Assembly (NCBI GenBank): GCA_949825045.1
Contig: OX463808.1
Span: forward strand, 23,249,674-23,313,673
Direction: 5' to 3'
Origin: Argyresthia goedartella
Taxonomy: Eukaryota; Arthropoda; Insecta; Lepidoptera; Argyresthiidae
Length of the DNA stretch: 64,000 nucleotides
This document shows, one piece after another, positions 11,258-22,504 of the stretch. The translations under genes were made by a program, and so were the position numbers. The notes beneath the pieces are model-generated. The model saw nothing but the letters and a program-made list of their open reading frames with translations. It did no database searches and was not told where the DNA came from. Position 1 is the first letter of the stretch. Each line of letters starts with the position of its first letter.

Positions 11258-11703
11258 GCCAAGCACCCGCCGGGTTTAATCGAATATTGTTCGCACGCCC
11301 GAGAACCCGCCTCGCGGGTTCAGACTATGCATAGCTAATGATGACTTTTACCCACACCGCCGACTCGACTAGCGGGTCCTACCACACTCAGCTTGCTAGG
11401 GTTGTCGCCCACTACTTTCTTATAATAAAATAAATAATTCATTCATAATTTTACGTGTTGTTTCTGTAGTACTTTTTCAAATCCTTATGTCTAGTTTTTA
11501 GTTATATAGTTATGTGCCTTGACACTAGATGACGTATACATACATATATGTTGGCACCTGAATGGAAATGTGAATGTAAATAAAGTGAGTGAGTGAGCCC
11601 CGATTTCTTGCCACATTTTGCTATGCAACTTGACTTGAAACATTTAGAAGATAATAGGAACTCAGGCGATAATTTAAAAATCGAAGCGTAGCGGGTGCTT
11701 GGC
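11258..11703. repeat. MITE-like element with 13-bp inverted ends
   Basis: GCCAAGCACCCGC at 11258-11270 is matched in inverted orientation at 11691-11703. The 446 bp between have no coding capacity. It lies between the RNase H fragment and LINE C. No target-site duplication could be fixed by eye. Confidence 0.6.
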
Positions 11704-13590
11704 TCTGTGGTGGCTTATATCCTGGTCCGTGGGTAAAGATATACCAAGTGAGGGTCTGATACCAGATATGTATCAAAATAGATTAGACCACTCTCTGGTT
11801 GATTTTATGTCTCTAACTGGAGTATACCAATGTAACGCGATGAAAAACCATCAAGACAAGATCTTAGACCTAGTTCTCAGCAGTTCATTGGCTGCAATGT
11901 TTTACAGAGTGCAGCGGAGTAGATTTGTATGTAAGCATTTTCAATAAGAATTTAAAATACATAATTGACCTGTACGTCCCTAAGAGAAAGTTTTAAACAT
12001 AATCCGCAAGCATTCTGGTCCTACGTAAAAAACAAAAGATCTGCTACAAAAAACGCTGCCCTCAATCATGCAGAACGGGAATCACACTGCTGATTCCCGT
12101 ACTGGTGTAGCCAATCTTTTTGCGTTCCAGTTTAGCTCTAAGTTTAGTCGAGATACTGGCACCACGTTATCTTTCATGATGAAGGGTTAGGTCGTCTGCA
12201 TGGATCCTGAGTCCAGGCTAATGAGCAGCATTGTCCTAAGCGAAAATGCTATTCTCAAAGCGCTTAAACACTTAAGCCATAACAAAGGTGCCTAATCGGA
12301 TACCCCCTATATTTCTGAAGAGATGTGCAACCGTATTAACGTATCCGCTAACACTGATATTAAACAGATCTCTTCATAGTGCTATCTTTCCCTCTGAGTG
12401 GAAAAGAGCACGTCTAGTACCGGTCTACAAGAAAGGTGCTAATGATGACGTCCCAAACTACAGGCCTATCTCTATCTTATCCGCATTTTCGAAGCTATTT
12501 GAAGTAATGACCTGTCCTGTGCTATGCGACCATACAAGACACCAAACTAGTAAGCGGCAGCATGGATTCCAGCATAAAAAATCCGTTGTAACGAATCTGG
12601 TTGACTTCATTACAGATATTGTCGAGGGTGTTGAGGCTGGAAATCAAGTTGATGCTGTCTACACTGACTTCAGTAGTACGTTTGATAAGGTCTCACACAG
12701 AATTCTGCTTAAAAAGCTAAAGTATCAATATGGTATTCACGGAAGATTACTTGAGTGGTTTGCCTCGTACCTGAATAACAGACCTCAGGTTGTAGTTACT
12801 AAAGGATATGAGTCTCATAGCTATATTGCCACTTCTGGTAACTCCCAAGGCTCACACTTGGGACCTATTTTGTTTGTACTATTTGTCGATGATATTCTGT
12901 CTCTCTTCGATGATATGAAGACATCCTGAGTAATGTTCGTTTACTCCAAGATGATCTAGACCGCGTACACCAATAAGGTTTTAACAACAATATGGATTTG
13001 AATACTTTTAAATGTCAGTTTATTCGATTCACACGCAAGAAGAAACCTATCTTGTCTAATTATTGTATTGAAAATGGGATTGGGGAAGTCGATAAAATTG
13101 GTGATCTCGGTGTAATTTTGGATTCCAAGCTTATTTTCGTTCCGCATTACGATAGCTTAGTTAGCAAAGCTGCTAAAATGCTAGGGTTTCTGATGGGCGC
13201 CACGAAAGAGTTTAAGAAAATCAGGTCTAAACTCTGCCTATACAACGCTCTGGTGCGCAGCATTGTGGAATTTGCCAGTGTTATTTGGAACCCAGTATAT
13301 AATGTTTATACAGAGCGATTAGAAACCACCATTTACAAGGCACCTTGCTTTTATATCGTCTGGTATCTGTCATAAGGACAGCTATGAGCAGAGGCTCTCC
13401 TTTTTCAAAATGACTTCCTTGTCTGATCGTAGGCGAATGCTTGACCTATCCTTTCTACACAATATATTAAATGACCAAGGCTAATGTCAAGACGTCCTAG
13501 AAAGGCGATTTAAAATACCTAAATTCAGAACTAACCTGGGCGAACACGCACCTCTAGCGAGGATGCTTCCCATTTATAATGAAATATGGA
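11704..13590 (+). pseudogene. LINE C (CR1/Jockey-type), decayed
   Basis: Degenerate ORF2 in several frames. Visible in order: the end of the endonuclease (LVDFMSLTGVYQC and DKILDLVLSS, 11795-11882), the linker (AFWSYVKNKRSAT near 12010), then a reverse transcriptase frame at 12288-12929 with PPIFLKRC, LVPVYKKGAND, NYRPISILSAFSK, QHGFQHKKSV, VYTDFSSTFDKVSHR and an altered NSQGSHLGPILF. The FADD motif region is deleted, leaving FDDMK. A further frame at 12992-13375 gives LGVILDSKLIF and the C-terminal part. Scraps continue to about 13590. It cannot encode an active protein. Confidence 0.88.
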
Positions 13591-13639
13591 TACCTTACTA
13601 TGTATATAGATATCTTCTGTAACAACATAGGGTGTTTCA

Positions 13640-14815
13640 AGCTCAAGGCTAACACACATAGTATACGGTCTTGAATATGTAGACTGTAGAGGGTGACGCC
13701 CTGGACCTAGACGCAGAAACATTTTCTGGGCAGTCATTAAATTCTTCGGTAAATAAAATGGTTTGATTCCGTGCCATGATGGTGGTTCAGGTGACAGATT
13801 GTTTATGTGTCGCCGAAGACGGCAGGAAAAATCTGTTATGTCTACGGTGATGTTTCTATCAGGAAAAATTCTCCGGGTAAGCGCAAAGGCTCTCCGTTTA
13901 CCAGCTCAGCAGCCGAACTTTTCAAGTCTTCTTTCCACGGACTCCTTATTCCCAGGAGCACCATGGGTAATACTTCAGTCCATTTAGAGTTGTTGTGGCA
14001 CATGATGGTAGCTTTCGGTTGACGATGTCTTTCGATAATTCCATTGCATTGTGCTGAGGTTATACATACTTGAGCCCCTATCAACAAGGAGATATTTTTA
14101 AACAGCTGCGATTGAAACTGTCGGCCCCGGTCTGTTGTTATTTTGTAGAGACAGCCAAACCTGGCTACCTAGCCTGACACAAAAGCCATGGCACAGGTTT
14201 CCGCCCTGATGTCCCGAAGAGGGTATGCCTCCAGCCAACGAGTGAAACGGTCAATCACTGTTAGGCAATATCTGAAATCAGATGAAATCGGTAACGTCCC
14301 AATGATGTGGATATGGGAGAAGCGGTCGGAAGGAGTTAAAATGGAATGAGAGGAGAGGAAGTGTGTCGGGTCACTTTATTACGTTGATAATCTCTGCAAT
14401 CTTGAGCCCAATTCTTGCAGTCTCGTGACACCCGGCCAAAAAAAACGTTGAGTGATTAGTTTGATTGATGCTGACACGATGACTGAGTTGATGCAGCATT
14501 TAAAAGACATTTCTCCGGAATTTTAGTGTGATATATGGCCATTTCGAATTCCTAGAAACGTCACAGTACAACGTGGCATCAGGGGTGACAATTTGAAGCT
14601 TAAGTGATGTGCCCTTTATTAGCAGATTTTTTGTGCCCGATCATTAGTCTAATCTTCTGCAAGTGCTCGATAGTCGAAGGATGTTGAAATTGTTTCAATT
14701 CGTGAAAGAGCATCGGCTATTACTTTGTCTTGCCTCCAAACATGTCGTATGTCCGTTGTAAATTGCGAGATAAAGTCGAGGTATCTCAATTGTCTTGCCA
14801 AATTCCAAATTCCAA
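13640..14815 (-). pseudogene. Ty3/gypsy pol fragment: RNase H end and integrase
   Basis: Minus-strand remnant of an LTR retrotransposon polyprotein. From 14815 down: YLDFISQFTTDIRHV and ADALSRIET (end of the RNase H region), integrase core pieces [15 protein letters not shown] near 14250, TTDRGRQF near 14130 and CNGIIERHRQ near 14040, which carry the D, D and E positions, then MVLLGIRSPWKEDLKS and the C-terminal LMTAQKMFLRLGPGRHP near 13700. Several frameshifts and stops break it. No LTRs were seen at its edges. Its 3' side abuts LINE C. Confidence 0.85.
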
Positions 14816-14852
14816 ATGTCATATAATTATGTAAAATATAATATAAAATTAA

Positions 14853-15134
14853 ATGATCCGGCCAGCGATGGGGAAAAAAGGTTCTCGATTGGAGGCCGTG
14901 TACTGGCATAAGGCCAGTTATGCCAGTACACCGTTGTGGAGTGATCTTGGGGAGGCCTATATCCAGCAGTGGATAGGTAAAGATAAAATGAGTATAGTCT
15001 GCGCCACCACTGTCTTATGCAGGTCGAAACCCTTATTATCATTGAATTATTGGTTCAAAATGCCTTGTTTGAACAGACAGTGGTGGCGATCACTTTATCT
15101 CATTCACATCAATAAAACTGTTAATTTTAGGTAA
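14853..15134 (+). repeat. Short RTE-like scrap with stem-loop and inverted repeat
   Basis: The frame WSDLGEAYIQQW resembles the extreme C-terminus of RTE-type ORF2 (compare LEEANTQQW at 17225). Just before it, 14900-14911 and 14918-14929 form a perfect 12-bp stem with a 6-base loop. Further on, cgccaccactgtct at 15001-15014 is repeated inverted at 15075-15088. Function unknown; probably repeat debris. Confidence 0.5.
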
Positions 15135-15960
15135 AATAGAACATTAGTAAGGTTAAAATTTATTCACAATTCATCAAGCAATATCTCAGTAACCTGGCCT
15201 CGACTAGCATAAATTGTTACACATGCAAGCTCAGAACCATAAGCAAAAATTTTTTAAATATTTTATCATATAAAGACCCAGAAGTATTTAGCCCAACAAT
15301 TTTCCACTATGGGGGGTTCACCAACGTCCTTTCAATTATAGGCGAGGAAGCTTTTAATGAGTTTCGACATGTGGTAAAATTACATAAAGCATTGGATTTA
15401 GATAGGATCGCAACGGTGAAAGGTTCTTCTTCACCAGTGTCTGTTACCACACTCTGAAAGGGAAAACTTCGGGTGTTAGGTTTTATGTCGTTCCAGGCAT
15501 AACTAGGAGTTTGTTGCTGGAAATTTATTTTTGGCAGGAATTTAACAAAGCGCCTGATGTATTGTCATTGTTAGAAAAAGTTTGCACTTTTTCGGAAAAT
15601 CGGGGGCGTTTAATTATGAAGTTAAAAATATTCGGCTGTTGGAGTCCCTTTCTATTCGTCAGCGTGAGGAAGCACATAAAATTATGCGAATTATTATTAG
15701 GAGTTTGAGTCAATATCCTTTGATAGGAAAGGGTTAGGGTGAAATCAACTGTTAAGTCATAAGATCGATACAGAGAAGGCAACTCCAATTAATTAAGAGA
15801 AAAATTCAAAGAAATTAATATACTTACGGTTACCTGTCAATATATATACGAGAATATCATGCATGTAAGAAAAAACATAGCTTTATTTAAAATTGTAGGT
15901 GATAGCCATACAATTAACACTAGAAATTAAAATAGGTTAGCACTACCATTATTTAGACTA
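15135..15960. other. Unassigned stretch, possible pol scrap
   Basis: Mostly AT-rich. A frame at 15302-15420 is open for about 40 codons but I do not recognise it. No start, no neighbours and no conserved motif support a gene. Confidence 0.4.
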
Positions 15961-15965
15961 AGTAA

Positions 15966-16430
15966 AGTAGGCACATCATTCATGGGGCACTGTATTCGCT
16001 TCTACAATAAAATACCACAGGAATCATTGATCCTTCCTGAAAAGAGGTTCAAAAACTATGTTAAAAATGAGCTGATAAGAAAGTCCTATTATAGTATTAA
16101 GGAATTCTTAGATGACAAAACTGCATGGTCCATACCATCTCAGCGCACAGAAATTCGACGAGGGGCGATGGATCAAGTCTATCACTCGCCGGCGAATTCC
16201 CTTAGACCGAAACCAGTACCTGTTGTAAAGTGACTTTTTAAAAAAAAAGGTATGGGGGAGTTTCTTGCCGTTTCTTCTTAACCCCGAGGCCCACCTTCCG
16301 AAACGGTGTAGTCTTTTTTTTTATATAAAAAAAATTGACTTGTAGTTATAAGTAAGTATAATTTTGACGTTGAATAAGATAATTTATTTATTTATATTCA
16401 ATAAAAAAATGACTCTGACTCTGACTCATT
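15966..16430 (+). pseudogene. LINE D 3' end: C-terminal domain and (GACTCT)n tail
   Basis: A frame at 15982-16233 carries the end of a CR1-like ORF2 (RFYNKIPQ, RFKNYVKNELI, YYSIKEFLDDKTAW). It is followed by a 3' UTR and ends in ataaaaaaatgactctgact repeats at 16401-16430, a simple-repeat tail as is usual for this LINE type. Everything 5' of the C-terminal domain is missing. Confidence 0.85.
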
Positions 16431-16494
16431 AAACAACGCTACTATATTCTGTCTTCTCAGAAACAAGTAAAACTTAATAATAAATTAGGTTAAA

Positions 16495-16600
16495 AGTTGC
16501 AGCTGGATATTGTGGAACCTAGCAATAGTCCGTGGAATAACCCAGTAACTATGGCACCTAAGGCAGATGGCACGCTTGAGTTTTGCCTTGAGCTTTGACA
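16495..16600 (+). pseudogene. Gypsy reverse transcriptase N-terminal scrap
   Basis: One frame reads LDIVEPSNSPWNNPVTMAPK then DGTLEFCLEL. This is the start of the retroviral-type RT domain of a Ty3/gypsy element, followed at once by a stop. Only about 100 bp remain. Confidence 0.7.
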
Positions 16601-16604
16601 ATCC

Positions 16605-16918
16605 ATGTTCTTTACGACCACCACCAGCTTTACATCGTAATTTATTAAAAGTGCGAAAATAAGGGTGCCTAGGTTCGATCCCTGACTCATACCAGAAGGG
16701 GTGTCATAAGAGCGAGACAAAATTGACCGTACCTCACAAACTGTTTTTTATCCCTGAGGTAGTTAGAAAATAGCTTAAGATGTCTTGGTACAAATCCAAA
16801 CTTACCCAACTTTATTAATAGAATATCTTTATCAACACAATCAAAGGCTTTTTGAATGTCTAGATAAAGCGAATATATAATATCCCTCTCAACTGGAACC
16901 TTTCCTTGTCTAAAGAAC
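16605..16918 (-). pseudogene. LINE reverse transcriptase fragment, minus half of head-to-head pair
   Basis: Minus-strand RT pieces LYLDIQKAFDCVDKDILL and, after a one-base shift near 16705, PSGMSQGSNLG and LIFALLIN. These correspond to RT palm motif A and the PQGS region of a CR1-like LINE. The FADD motif is not present. It begins exactly where a plus-strand RT piece starts. Confidence 0.8.
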
Positions 16919-17090
16919 ACACCTGATAACTATCGATCCATCTCCTTCCTTGGGGCATTCTCTAAGCTATTGGAAAAGTTAGTGAACCATCGGTTAGTAA
17001 AATACCTTGAAACTAAAGGTTTTCTCTCGGATATAGAATCGGACCGCACCCGAGGCAACACGTCAAAAACAGCTGTGCTATATTTTAACT
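16918..17090 (+). pseudogene. LINE reverse transcriptase fragment, plus half of head-to-head pair
   Basis: Plus-strand frame PDNYRSISFLGAFSKLLEKL, then GFLSDIESDRTRGNTSKTAV. This is the fingers region of the RT that would normally lie just upstream of the palm motif found inverted on the other side of 16918. A stop follows in AT-rich sequence. Confidence 0.78.
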
Positions 17091-17199
17091 AAATTTATTT
17101 GTTTAAATTTGACTATTGTGTTAATATAATGTAATGATAAGTGTTTGTTATACAAGGTTATATTAATTTAATTAGCTGAACATATTTTGGGCAATGATC

Positions 17200-19247
17200 A
17201 TCATCATTGGCAGCTTTTTTCCGCCCACTGCTGGGTATTAGCCTCCTCCAATTTAAGCCAACCTCTCCGGTCCTGTGCCAGACGAATCCAGGTATTCCCC
17301 GCGATGTTAGTAATATCGTCGACCCATTTGGCTGCCGGCCGACCCACGCTCCTTCTTCCTTCCTTTGGCCACCACTCGGTCAGGGATCTACTCCACCTGC
17401 CATCACCTCGCCTCGCCAAGTGCCCTGCCCACTTAAACTTGAGTCTAGTGATACGTTTTACGACATCTTGGACTTTCGTCCGTCGACGTATCTCGACGTT
17501 TCGGACTCGATCTAGGAGTGTGATGTCTAGCATGGAACGCTCCATGGCTTTTTAAGCTACTTTCATTCGTTTCACCGTTTCCTTTATGAGCGTCCATGTT
17601 TCGGTACCGTACGTCACGGTAGGCAGGACACATTGGTCGAATAGTTTGGCTGAATATTCTCTCGAGTTTCTTGAATGCCGCCCATCCAAGTTGGACTCTC
17701 CTGGAGACCTCCTTCGCCTGGTGGTCTCTACCAAAAGATATAATGTGTCCAAGATAGACATAATGATCAACCACCTCTAGCCTCTCATTTCCGACAGTGA
17801 TGTTGGACAATGAGCCGTCAGAAATGTTTATCATAACCTTAGTCTTGGACATATTCATCTTCAGGCCAACTTTAAGAGAAGCATTATAAAGATCTTGAAG
17901 CATGCTTTGGAGGTCGCCAGGGTTGTCGGCGAACAGGATTATACCGTCGGCGAAGCGGAGCTGCGTCAGGAATGCACCATTGATATTTATGCCTTGCTGG
18001 TCCCATGTAAGCGTCTTTACTATGTCTTCTAAGACAGCTGTAAAGAGCTTAGGTGATATGGTGTCTCCCTGGCGCACCCCTCGTTCGATGCTAATGCGGT
18101 TCGTCAGCTTGTGAATCTGTACTTGCATCGTTGCCGACATGTAAAGCTCTCGGAGGACATCCACGTATCGGGCGTCGATCTGGCAACGATGGAGTGCATG
18201 GAAGACCACCCAGTGTTCGACACTGTCAAAAGCCTTCTCATAATCGATGAAGGCAAAACACAGGGGTCGATTCCATTCCTGTGATTTCTCCATCAGCTGC
18301 TTCACAGTGTGGATGTGATCGATAGTGGAGTATCCGCTCCGAAAGCCTGCCTGTTCGATGGGTTGGCATTCGTCGAGTTGGCGGGTGATCCTATTGCACA
18401 GCACTTTGGTAAAGATCTTGTAGATCTGCGGGAGGAGACTTATCAGGCGATAGTTTCCCAGTTTGGTTATATCCCCTTTCTTGTGCAGTATGGTCACTAC
18501 CGCATTCTTCCAGGGTTCGGGTGAAACTCCGCCATGAAGTACCTTATTGAAGATTTCTACAAGGACCTCAAGTACATGGTCGCCACCGGCTATCAGAAGC
18601 TCAACCGTTACACCGTCTTCGCCGGGAGATTTATCCTTTTTCATTTGCCTCATGGCCCATTCTATTTCAGAGGGTAGAATGGGAGGCAAGATTTGCTCAC
18701 ATCGGCATTCGGTTGGGCTGGCTCTGGGGTCGCCGTCTGTGGTGACCGGCTCCGTTGCACTAGATCTGTACAAATCCGTGTAGAACTCCTCAACTATGGC
18801 CTCTATGCCTTCTCTGTGCGTCACTGTAGATCCGTTCTTGTCTGTTAATTTAATAATTTCTGACTTCGCCGTTTTAGTTCGTTTGTTAAATACTTTAGGT
18901 CCCCTATTTTCTTTTATTGTACGCTGTATTGTTTCAGTGTTGTGTGTCCTAATATCTTTTCTGATAGCCTTTTGAATTTGTTTATTTAATAAATTTAAGT
19001 TTTGATGGTCTCTGACAGTGATCTGACGCATATCTCTTCTCTTTTCCAACAGTGCAATAGTTTCTGGTGTTAACTTTTCGTGTTTCGTCTTGACTCCGCC
19101 CAGGTGTTTTTGAGTAGTCTCTAGCACGGACTTGCACAACTTTGCGTTTAGGTTGTCGACGTCCAGATTCAACTCTTTCAGTCCTTCGAATGCGTTCTTC
19201 AAGTCCAGTTGGAACTCCTTCTGCAGGTGTCTCACATCATCAAGCAT
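17200..19247 (-). pseudogene. RTE-type LINE reverse transcriptase and C-terminal domain
   Basis: Frame of 600 codons on the minus strand (19247-17445). An N-terminal linker rich in charged residues is followed by the reverse transcriptase: MKKDKSPGEDGVTVELL, VVTILHKKGD, NYRLISLLPQIYKIF, EQAGFRSGYSTIDH, FIDYEKAFDSVEHW and RGVRQGDTISPKLF. The catalytic motif reads FADG instead of FADD (GGT codon at 17943-17945), so the second metal-binding aspartate is lost. Downstream, frames at 17770-17552 (TYGTETWTL) and 17545-17204 (KWAGHLARRGDGRWS, GRPAAKW) give the RTE C-terminal domain, displaced by frameshifts. The protein cannot be active. Confidence 0.9.
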
Positions 19248-20204
19248 ATATCGTTTCTGTGAGTGAACTAGCTTGCTTCTTTCCTTACTTAAGTTGAATC
19301 TGAACGTCGCTCTAACTAAACGATGGTCACTTCCGGCCTTAAAGTAACTGAGGACAGTAACGTCGCTAACTTTGTTTTTTTTTGTGAGCTTATTACATAG
19401 TCGACCTCATTTTTGGTCTTACCGCCGGGGCTTACCCAGGTCCATTTCTTCGAAGGACGCATTTTAAAGAAAGTGTTCATCGCGTGTTGGTATTGCTCGA
19501 GGAAATCAACCAGGGTTTAGTCCCGCTGGTTGCGCGTGCCAAGTCCGAATTTGCCAACCGACTTCTCCTGTCCAAGTGGTTGCCCGATCTTTGCGTTGAA
19601 GTCGCCAATGATGGTAGTGTAATGCGCCGGGTCTTCAGCGAGAGCTTTTTCTACGTCTGTGTAGAAATTTTCTAGCTCATCGTCGACGTCTTTTTTGGAG
19701 ATAGGTGCGTACACCTGGATAATCTTGTGAGAGTAGCGTTCATTTAGCCTCATGGTTACGTAATAGACGCGTGTGGAGATACTCTTAAAGTTTTGAATAG
19801 ATGGTGTTATCTTTCGGTTAACAAGAAAACCCACTCCTCCGTATGACGAATCGTCGTGACCTCTGAAGTAAAACAGGTTGCCAGAGTTTAGCTTCGGCGC
19901 ACCTCTGACAGTCCTATTAGGTCCCAGTTGATAGTCTCCACTTCTCTTTCCAGTTCGTGTAGTCGTTCGTCCGTTCTCAGTTGTAACACGCCAGGGTCAA
20001 AATCGTCGGTTTGCGGCCGGATCTCTTCCAGGGATTCTTAGCAGCCTCTACCCTACCGTTACCATGGTCGCCGCAGTAACCAGGGATAGTAGGGTCGCTG
20101 GGGACTGAGCCATTTTTTTTGTTGGCACTATTCATGTTGATTGGAGGGTTTTTAGCCGTAAAACGCCACGCGGGCCAGTGCGTCTTGGCGAGTCTTCCCG
20201 TCAC
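19248..20204 (-). pseudogene. RTE-type LINE endonuclease
   Basis: Apurinic-type endonuclease that nicks the target DNA. From 20204 down: a leader region, PTILTLACYN where WNVRTL-like sequence is expected, LRTDERLHELEREVETINWD, LIGLSEVR, a shift, then SSYGGVGFLVNRK at about 19830, VYAPISKKD and IIGDFNAKIG at about 19595. LGTRNQRD follows before a stop at 19517. The stretch 19248-19516 holds the end of the endonuclease in other frames (DYVIS-like and FRFNLSKERS). At least three frame breaks separate the pieces. Confidence 0.85.
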
Positions 20205-20376
20205 GTTAGCCTATTACACCCAAGACTATAAAGAGTCGAGTGTAATAGTTAGTTAGTATAGTTATGTGTGAACTTGGAATTGGAACTACTGATCAGTCAC
20301 CAAGAGATGATAGTACTAAGTATCATCATGTCTCAGCGCATGCTCAGCAGCTCCCTTCCCCTACTTGGGCAATGAT

Positions 20377-20830
20377 ACTATACATAATTATGAACAACTT
20401 GCCCCAAGAAACATATGGTCGCAAATTAAAAAATAATAATTGTCCCTCAGTACATTGACCCGATGAATAGAATAGAGTATAGGCAGGGGTTAGTTAAACT
20501 GGACAGTTGCGCCTAAGTTAGCGCAGCAATAAATAGACAGGGCAACAAAAACTACGTTTTTTTTTTCAAAATATGGCCTAAGTATATTTAAAGTCAGTGA
20601 AATCTGGTAATGATTCTGAACAAACTAGTTTCTCATTATGCGTTTATTCATAGACACGTTGTATATACAGACATTGATATTTAATTAGCTGACAATATTT
20701 TGGGGAATGATAGTACCCTTAATTATGAACAACTTTCCCCAAGAAATATATGGTCGCAAACGAAAAAAAATTTGGGTCTCCCATAGTACCTTGTGATCAG
20801 CTGATCGGGTCAATGTACTGAGGGCGATTT
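20377..20830. repeat. Duplicated segment with 21-bp inverted repeat
   Basis: Two structures overlap. First, 20365-20438 and 20700-20770 are diverged direct copies (both contain aattatgaacaact and ccccaagaaa). The part upstream of the second copy (aattagctgacaatatttt) matches 17170-17187 on the far side of the RTE insertion, so the RTE split one of the copies. Second, ccctcagtacattgacccgat at 20444-20464 is perfectly inverted at 20804-20824, like the ends of a MITE. Confidence 0.8.
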
Positions 20831-20947
20831 TTTTTTATGTTGATGAAGTTAAACCGTGATGGTAGTTTGTCATGATCTCATGGGCCACCATAAATGTTAG
20901 TTGAAATGGTAGGTCCCGCCTCGGAGTCCTAAATGATGATGTGATAG

Positions 20948-21193
20948 GGGTATGTATCGCCTAGCGACACCCATTGCCGAAACCCCAACCTGGATGCTGC
21001 ACGTGGCTGTGTCCGCTCCAAAACCACGGATGATGACTGCAGCAGGAATGTCCAATGCCAGTCAGACCTAATATTAGAGGACAATCTTATACAAATAGAC
21101 CTGATCTCTCAGTTAGAGGAAGATAGGCCACCACCCACGACTACGTGGGAAAATTGTCGCCGCGCCGGCGGACTGCCCTCCAAAGGGCTGTGA
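20948..21193 (+). other. Unidentified 81-codon open frame
   Basis: Open on the plus strand from after a TGA-TAG pair to a TGA, with no ATG near its start. It includes CRNPNLDAARGCVRSK and several cysteines, and DRPPPTTTWENCRRAGG near the end. GC content is higher than in the flanks, which suggests a piece of a transposon protein. I do not recognise the family. Confidence 0.35.
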
Positions 21194-21227
21194 TGATGGT
21201 TGATGATGACGTTCAAATTAAACACTG

Positions 21228-21283
21228 ACTATAGATTGGTGATTATTGACACCATTTACTGTCAATAATCATCAAACTATAGT
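21228..21283. repeat. Stem-loop
   Basis: Actatag (21228-21234) pairs with ctatagt (21277-21283), and tgattattgaca (21240-21251) pairs perfectly with 21260-21271 around an 8-base loop. It could be the ends of a tiny foldback element. No target duplication was seen. Confidence 0.7.
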
Positions 21284-21576
21284 GACGCTTATTTATTGGC
21301 ATTAGGGCACGATACAATTATGAAACATAAAAAACTACGCGCTGCGCGCTGATAAACTGAGAAAAAAAAATTGAAACAGCCGCCCGCGGCGATGGCTATT
21401 GAACAAGACTTGATAGAATTGATGATTGTGTGACTTTTTATATATGAACCAACGTTTTCAGAGACAGTATGCAAAACGATGACAATCGATCGGTTGTTCC
21501 ATAGTGTCGACCTTTACAAACTGAAATATTATGATGATTTGGATTAACACTTTGCTATCAGAGTATTAGAGCCTTT

Positions 21577-21864
21577 GTGTCACTTCCTGTAGAATACTTT
21601 TCAGTAAGAAATTATGAAACATTTGGGTCAATTTGGTTAGCTAGTTTCATGCGTACATCAGCTCAAAAGTCGTTAAAAGCATCAACAGATTTTTTACCTG
21701 TATCTCGTATTCCTAAAAGTTCCTGTGATAACATCTTTAAGTTGCATCCTAACCTGATACCTAAAGGTGTTCTACTAACTTTATCACCGATTGACCTCGA
21801 TCGCAAAGGGCGTTTATCACGAGCATCTTTAAGTTATAAGGGATTTCTCATATTATCATATTAG
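21577..21864 (+). other. Unidentified 95-codon open frame
   Basis: Starts at GTG and contains SLPVEYFSVRNYETFG and LSPIDLDRKGRLSRASLSY. No domain was recognised and no splice sites or neighbours support it. It may be chance or an old transposon scrap. Confidence 0.2.
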
Positions 21865-21884
21865 GAAGTCACCGTAGCACTTCG

Positions 21885-22265
21885 CATCGCAAGGTATGAG
21901 AGCATTCACCTCTCACTCTCCTCTTTTATTCACAAGTTCTAAACTATGGCTGTTTCCAGATATCACACCTTACATTTACTTACACATAATATATAATATT
22001 CTAATTACGGGTAAGTAGAAGTAAGTAGTTATTAAACTCGTTAACCATGCCAGTTTTTAAACTGGAAAGGATTTCTGATCTTATCATCTTAAAACGTCAG
22101 CGTTATTGCTTCATGAAAGGTAAGGATACGAGATCTTTTCTCTTTCTCCTCTGTTATTCACAAGTTATATTATGGCAACAGCCAGATCTGTAAACATTCA
22201 GATATATAATCTGCTAATTACGTAAGTAGAAGTAAGTAGTTATTAAACACGTTATCCATGATAGG
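21885..22265 (+). repeat. Diverged tandem duplication, about 210-bp unit
   Basis: Two copies (about 21885-22052 and 22100-22263) share tctcctct-ttattcacaagtt, an acagccagat-like segment and aagtagaagtaagtagttat followed by taaac-cgtta-ccatg. Copies differ by many substitutions and small gaps. No coding potential. Confidence 0.8.
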
Positions 22266-22390
22266 TTGACCATGTCCAACGTAATACGGGTCTATATTTA
22301 CTATAACCGTGTCAAAAACATCACAGGCATGTTTTTCCCTACATTTTAGCTAACAAACCCAGCCCACTTAAAACCCAATTTATCTTGGTC

Positions 22391-22500
22391 TTGGATGTTT
22401 ATATGTGTATGTCGTCGCTGTTTCTGGTTCCCACGACACAGGGTATCCTAGTGTCGGCCAGAAGCAATATACATATATACCTGTATGTAAATGTTTATGT
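22391..22500 (+). repeat. SINE body fragment
   Basis: Matches the body of the SINE at 3690-3850 (tcgtcgctgtttctggttcc and acagggtatcctag) without the tRNA-like head. Confidence 0.75.
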
Positions 22501-22504
22501 TTCG

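Larger units (their letters stand above)
17199..20364 (-). mobile_element. RTE-type LINE, nearly full length
   Basis: A 3.17-kb minus-strand non-LTR retrotransposon flanked by the 12-bp direct repeat ttgggcaatgat at 17187-17198 and 20365-20376, read as target-site duplications. It has a 5' leader (20364 to about 20205), an endonuclease, a reverse transcriptase and an RTE-type C-terminal domain, and ends in a short (ATG)n tail at 17199. The intact flanks indicate a fairly recent insertion although the coding region is broken. Confidence 0.9.

Noticed and set aside
17187..17555. Plus-strand frames of 122 and 102 codons
   Set aside because: Shadows of the RTE C-terminal domain on the minus strand.
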